From Inia geoffrensis (lineage: Eukaryota > Chordata > Mammalia > Artiodactyla > Iniidae), in contig CM070910.1 in the NCBI GenBank assembly GCA_036417435.1, positions 15,813,501 through 15,877,500 on the forward strand: a DNA stretch of 64,000 nucleotides, read 5' to 3'. A program made the translations under genes and the position numbers. Shown here piece by piece: positions 60,956 to 64,000 of the stretch (its first letter is position 1; every line of letters starts with the position of its first letter). A model generated the notes under the pieces. It saw nothing but the letters and a program-made list of their open reading frames with translations, made no database searches and was not told where the DNA came from.

Positions 60956-61338
60956 GTGAGTCACATTTTTTTTTAATTTATTTATTTACGTGTTTTATTT
61001 TTGGCTGCACTGGATCTTCGTTGCCGTATGCAGGCTCCCTCTAGTTGCAGTGAGCAGGGACTACTCTTCGTTGAGGTGAGCGGTCTTCTCACTGTGGTGG
61101 TTTCTCTTGTTGTGGAGCACAGGCTCTAGGCATGTGGGCTTCAGTAGTTGTGGCACATGGGCTCAGTAGTTGTGTCTCCCGGGCTCCAGAACACAGGCTC
61201 AGTAGTTGTTGCACACGGGCTTAGTTGTTCCGTGACATGTGGGATCTTCCCAGACCAGAGCTCGAAACCGTGTCCCCTGTGTTGGCAGGCTGATTCTTAA
61301 CCACTGTACCACCAAGGAAGTCCCGTGAGTCACATTTT
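60956..61338 (-). mobile_element. CHR SINE, long form, antisense, 14-bp TSD
   Basis: A T-rich tail, TTTTTGGCTGCACTGGATCTTCGTTGCCG...CTCGAAACCGTGTCCCCTGTG...CCACCAAGGAAGTCCC. Target-site duplications GTGAGTCACATTTT are perfect at 60956-60969 and 61325-61338. The body is more diverged than in other long-form copies. Confidence 0.94.
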
Positions 61339-61339
61339 A

Positions 61340-62690
61340 ATTTTTAAATTTTCTAGTAACCACAGTGAAAAAGTAAAAAGAAACAAGTGAAACTAATTTT
61401 TTTAACTCAGAATATTTTAATTCAAGTTTTTATTTAACCTAAATTATTATTTCAACATGTAATCAATATAAAATTCATAATGGGATATTTAACATTTTTT
61501 TATACTAAATCTTCGAAATCTGGTGTGCATATTACACTTACAGTGCATCTCAGTTCAGACTAGGCATATTTCAAGTGCTCAAGGAGCCAAATGTGGCTAG
61601 TAACTCCCATATTAGATCTTACAGCTTTAGATTTTAGAATTATCAGGCAAGAATTTTCAATTAACTATACTTAGTATGTTTAAGGAGCTAAAAAAAGGAT
61701 GGAAAACTTCAGTAGAGAACTAGAAATTATACTTGATATGTGGAATAACACTTGGATACTTGATACTTGATATGTGCAATAATCTATAAATGTAAAATTG
61801 AAGAGAATTCAATAGATGTGTCTAATAGCAGGTCGCACATGTCTGAAGAGGGAACTGGTCAACTAGAAGGTAAATCAAAAGAAATTATCTGGAATCAGGT
61901 ACAGAAAGTCCAAAGGGTGGAAAAATACAGAAGAAAGAGTAGGAGACATAGCAGACACAGTGAGTTTTACCCCACATTTCACTTGAATCCTAAAGGGAAA
62001 GGTAAAATAAAACAGAGAAGTCATATTTGAAGACATAATGGCAGATAATTTTTCAAAACTGACTAGAAGTCTGTTGTCAATTTGATTGTCTTTTCGTTAA
62101 AGATAATCTATATTTTATCAATAGTTGCTTTTAATTCCCCTCCTCTACTACGTGCCTTGGAAGTTCTGGATTTTCTCTTTCATGCAATGTGGACCAGGTA
62201 ACACATCAGCAGCATCTCCCCAGGTCTCACTGACTCCTGTGCCGTGTAATTGTAAACTCCCTTCTCCAGCTTTGGGTTCTGTGCTCATCCACCCCCGCTG
62301 TGATGCTGCTTCCTCGGGAGCAGCCCCACACATTCTCCATCTCCCCGCAGGACACTGGACTGGATTCTGACAATCCTCTGCCTCTAGGCTTTTCCCGCAT
62401 CGCAGCCTGGCACGTCTCTGGAAAGATTCCATGCTGACTGATGCTGGGGACTGACCTGGTGGACAAGGGGACATATCGAGGATGTGTGATTTCTGCCAGG
62501 CGGGGGCCTTCTCCTTCTCCTCAAGGAAGGGAGGGGCACTGCCTATATGGTGAAGGGGAGGGACCAACCAGGCAGTCCTTGCTCTGCCAGCCCAGGCCTA
62601 CAGATTTACTTTGCTGTCCCATAACTGCAGTAAAGTGGGTATATGGGTCCTTCTCTCTCACCCCCAACCTCACCTGTGTTTTGCCTTCAC
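61340..62690. other. Region upstream of the ULBP-like exons
   Basis: I looked here for a signal-peptide exon (a Leu-rich stretch after ATG, followed by a phase-1 donor) and did not find a convincing one. ULBP intron 1 is several kb in other mammals, so the exon may be further left and decayed, or lost. The block 62190-62560 is GC-richer, with overlapping frames on both strands and no recognised domain. Confidence 0.5.
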
Positions 62691-62692
62691 AG

Positions 62693-62957
62693 ATGTTCAC
62701 TCTCTTTGCTACAACTTCACCGTCCATTCTAAGCCCAGACCTGGACAACCATGGTGTGTGGTTCAAGGCCTGGTGGATGGAAAGGTTTTTCTCTCCTGTG
62801 ATTGTGGTGGTGCTAAGATCCAATCCATGAGTCCCCTGGGTGAAGAGGTGAAAGCCACAAAGACCTGAACAAGGGCAGATGGAAACACTCAAAGACGTCG
62901 GGGACTTGCCCAAGGAGCAGCTGCCTGATGTTACCCCGGAGAAACACACAGCCAGGG
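62693..62957 (+). pseudogene. ULBP/RAET1-like alpha-1 domain exon (exon 2), disrupted
   Basis: This exon matches the MHC class I-like alpha-1 domain of ULBP/RAET1 NKG2D ligands. After an acceptor (TTGCCTTCACAG) the frame reads DVHSLCYNFTVHSKPRPG, then PWCVVQGLVDGKVFLSCDCGG and SPLGEEVKATKT, aligning with SLCYDF..., WCAVQGQVD and PLGKKLNVT of human ULBPs as I recall them. Both cysteines expected to pair in this domain (SLCY and WCVV) are kept. A TGA at 62866-62868 closes the frame. Family similarity resumes at 62879 in the +1 frame (METLKDVGDLPKEQLPDVTPEK) and runs to a GTGAGT donor at 62958. The exon is 265 bp where a multiple of three (phase 1 to phase 1) is expected, which fits a net loss of two bases near 62867-62876. 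A signal-peptide exon was not found upstream. Confidence 0.85.
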
Positions 62958-63212
62958 GTGAGTTAGAAAGTCCAAGTGCAGGAGGAACAGACTGGGGACT
63001 TAGCTGCATTCACTGTTTTGGGGTAAAAAATAAAATAAAGTTGGACATTGGTCCTTCCCTAGTAGTCCAGTGGAAAGAGCAGGCGTTGGAGGAGAGAACA
63101 GGGCCAGATTAGCTGGGCCCAGGGGAGGTGGACACAGGTGGGGGCAAAGAATTCATCAAGCCCAGGGGCTGAGCTTTTTCCCACGTTGGGGGCAGACCCT
63201 GTCACCCCACAG

Positions 63213-63470
63213 GGCAGGATGACATGTGGTGTGAAGACGATGGACGCACCAGTGGATCCTGGCAGTTTGGCTTCAATGGACGTATGTGGTTCCTCTTTGA
63301 TTCAGAGAATGGACAGGGGACAGTGGTTCATTCTGGAAGCAGACGGATGAAAGAGAAGTAGGAGAATGTCAGAGCAGTGACCAAGTTCTTCAAGAAGACC
63401 TCCATGGGAGACTGTAGGGCCTAGCATCAGGATTTCTTGGTGCACTGGGAGAAAATGTTGAAGACAACGG
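63213..63470 (+). pseudogene. ULBP/RAET1-like alpha-2 domain exon (exon 3), two in-frame stops
   Basis: After a 255-bp intron, an acceptor (CACCCCACAG) opens a 258-bp exon in the same phase 1. It reads [19 protein letters not shown], then [20 protein letters not shown] and MKEK. A TAG at 63359-63361 follows, then ENVRAVTKFFKKTSMGDC, a second TAG at 63422-63424, and HQDFLVHWEKML before a GTAAGT donor at 63471. It aligns with SSGSWQFSFDG, KMKEKWEND, MGDC and GWLEDFL of human ULBPs, so both stops sit where tryptophan (TGG) is expected. The alpha-2 disulphide cysteines (WCED, GDC) remain. With the frame break in the previous exon this locus cannot encode a full ligand. Exon 4 (GPI/transmembrane region) was not recognised before 64000. 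It could also be one damaged member of a larger cluster beyond the window. Confidence 0.87.
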
Positions 63471-64000
63471 GTAAGTGAGAAGAGGAGGAAGTGGCAGTCC
63501 TCTCAAGGTGACATGGACCCACCCCTGTGTGTGTGTGTGCTTGTGTTTGGGAAAGTGATCCATCCAAGGTGGGTTCTTCCTGGGAGAACAATGGCCCTGG
63601 GCATGTTCTGCCACCCTCCCTTCCCCTTCCCACCTCCTGACACCTGCCTCAGTGCACAGGTCTTGGGACCATTTAACATGGATTCTTGCTGACCCCAAAC
63701 ATGAGGGCATCATTCTGATTTCAGAGATTTCTGACTGTTCCCTCTTTCCAGAATCTTTTTTAAAATCTCACCCATTCCACTTCTGGAAATCTGTCAATAC
63801 CACCTCAAATATCAGCTCGTGAGAGGACTTCTCTGTTCCCATCCTCATGTGTCACCTCCTCTTCTGTCACAGTAGGAGTGAGTGGCTGTATTGGAACCCT
63901 TGCTCCCCCATTAGCTGTCTGAGCCCCGTGGGGACATGGCTCACCCCCTCCCCCCATGTCTCCTCAGGACCTGTCATGGGGATGCCACATGGTGGATGAG
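63471..64000. other. Flank after the alpha-2-like exon
   Basis: A GTGTGTGTGTG tract lies at about 63523-63539. No exon 4-like sequence (hydrophobic GPI-signal or membrane segment in plus-strand frame) is recognised before the window ends. Confidence 0.5.

Noticed and set aside
62125..62370. Possible signal-peptide exon for the ULBP-like gene (starts MLLIPLLYYV)
   Set aside because: The hydrophobic start is short, lacks an appropriate phase-1 donor after it, and the region shows no similarity to ULBP leader exons.
63046..63072. GTCCTTCCCTAGTAGTCCAGTGG in the ULBP-like intron, similar to a CHR-1 SINE head
   Set aside because: Only about 23 bases match and there is no body, tail or target duplication, so a SINE remnant is not proven.

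Overview
This is a 64 kb window of mammalian nuclear DNA, almost certainly from a cetacean and probably a toothed whale. The evidence is about eighteen copies of the tRNA-derived CHR SINE family (heads reading GGCTTCCCTGGTGGCGCAGTGG), many with intact target-site duplications, plus L1 copies with a cetartiodactyl-type 3' UTR. I saw no ruminant BovB or Bov-tA elements. The species assignment is inference from repeat families recalled from memory; no search was run. Coding content is very low and nearly all long reading frames are repeat-derived or CpG-island artefacts.

Layout. Positions 1-16745 are the 5' part of intron 1 of PPP1R14C (minus strand), filled with an ancient L1, L2, MIR and SINE insertions. 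Coding exon 1 of PPP1R14C lies at 16746-17054 inside a CpG island (about 15950-17710) that should hold its TATA-less promoter. From 17.7 to 62.6 kb is intergenic DNA: an L2 broken by later insertions (20.6-23.4 kb), MLT1-type LTRs (27.0, 30.4, 38.0 kb), a retrovirus-type solo LTR (31.1-31.6 kb), many MIR and CHR SINEs, an L1 ORF2 3' fragment (48.0-49.3 kb), a tiny rearranged L1 with a perfect target-site duplication (45.7 kb), and a 2.7 kb internally deleted minus-strand L1 (55.7-58.4 kb).

At the right edge (62693-63470, plus strand) are two exons matching the alpha-1 and alpha-2 domains of the ULBP/RAET1 family of NKG2D ligands. Splice sites are intact, but there is a frame disruption in the first exon and two in-frame stops in the second, so this copy looks like a pseudogene. 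PPP1R14C next to ULBP/RAET1 genes matches the human 6q25.1 order as I recall it, so the two identifications support each other.

I found no operon, CRISPR, phage or other novel multi-gene system. The most interesting signals are the disabled NKG2D-ligand-like gene, rearranged L1 copies that preserve their junctions, a de novo hairpin inside a SINE, and a well-preserved solo LTR.
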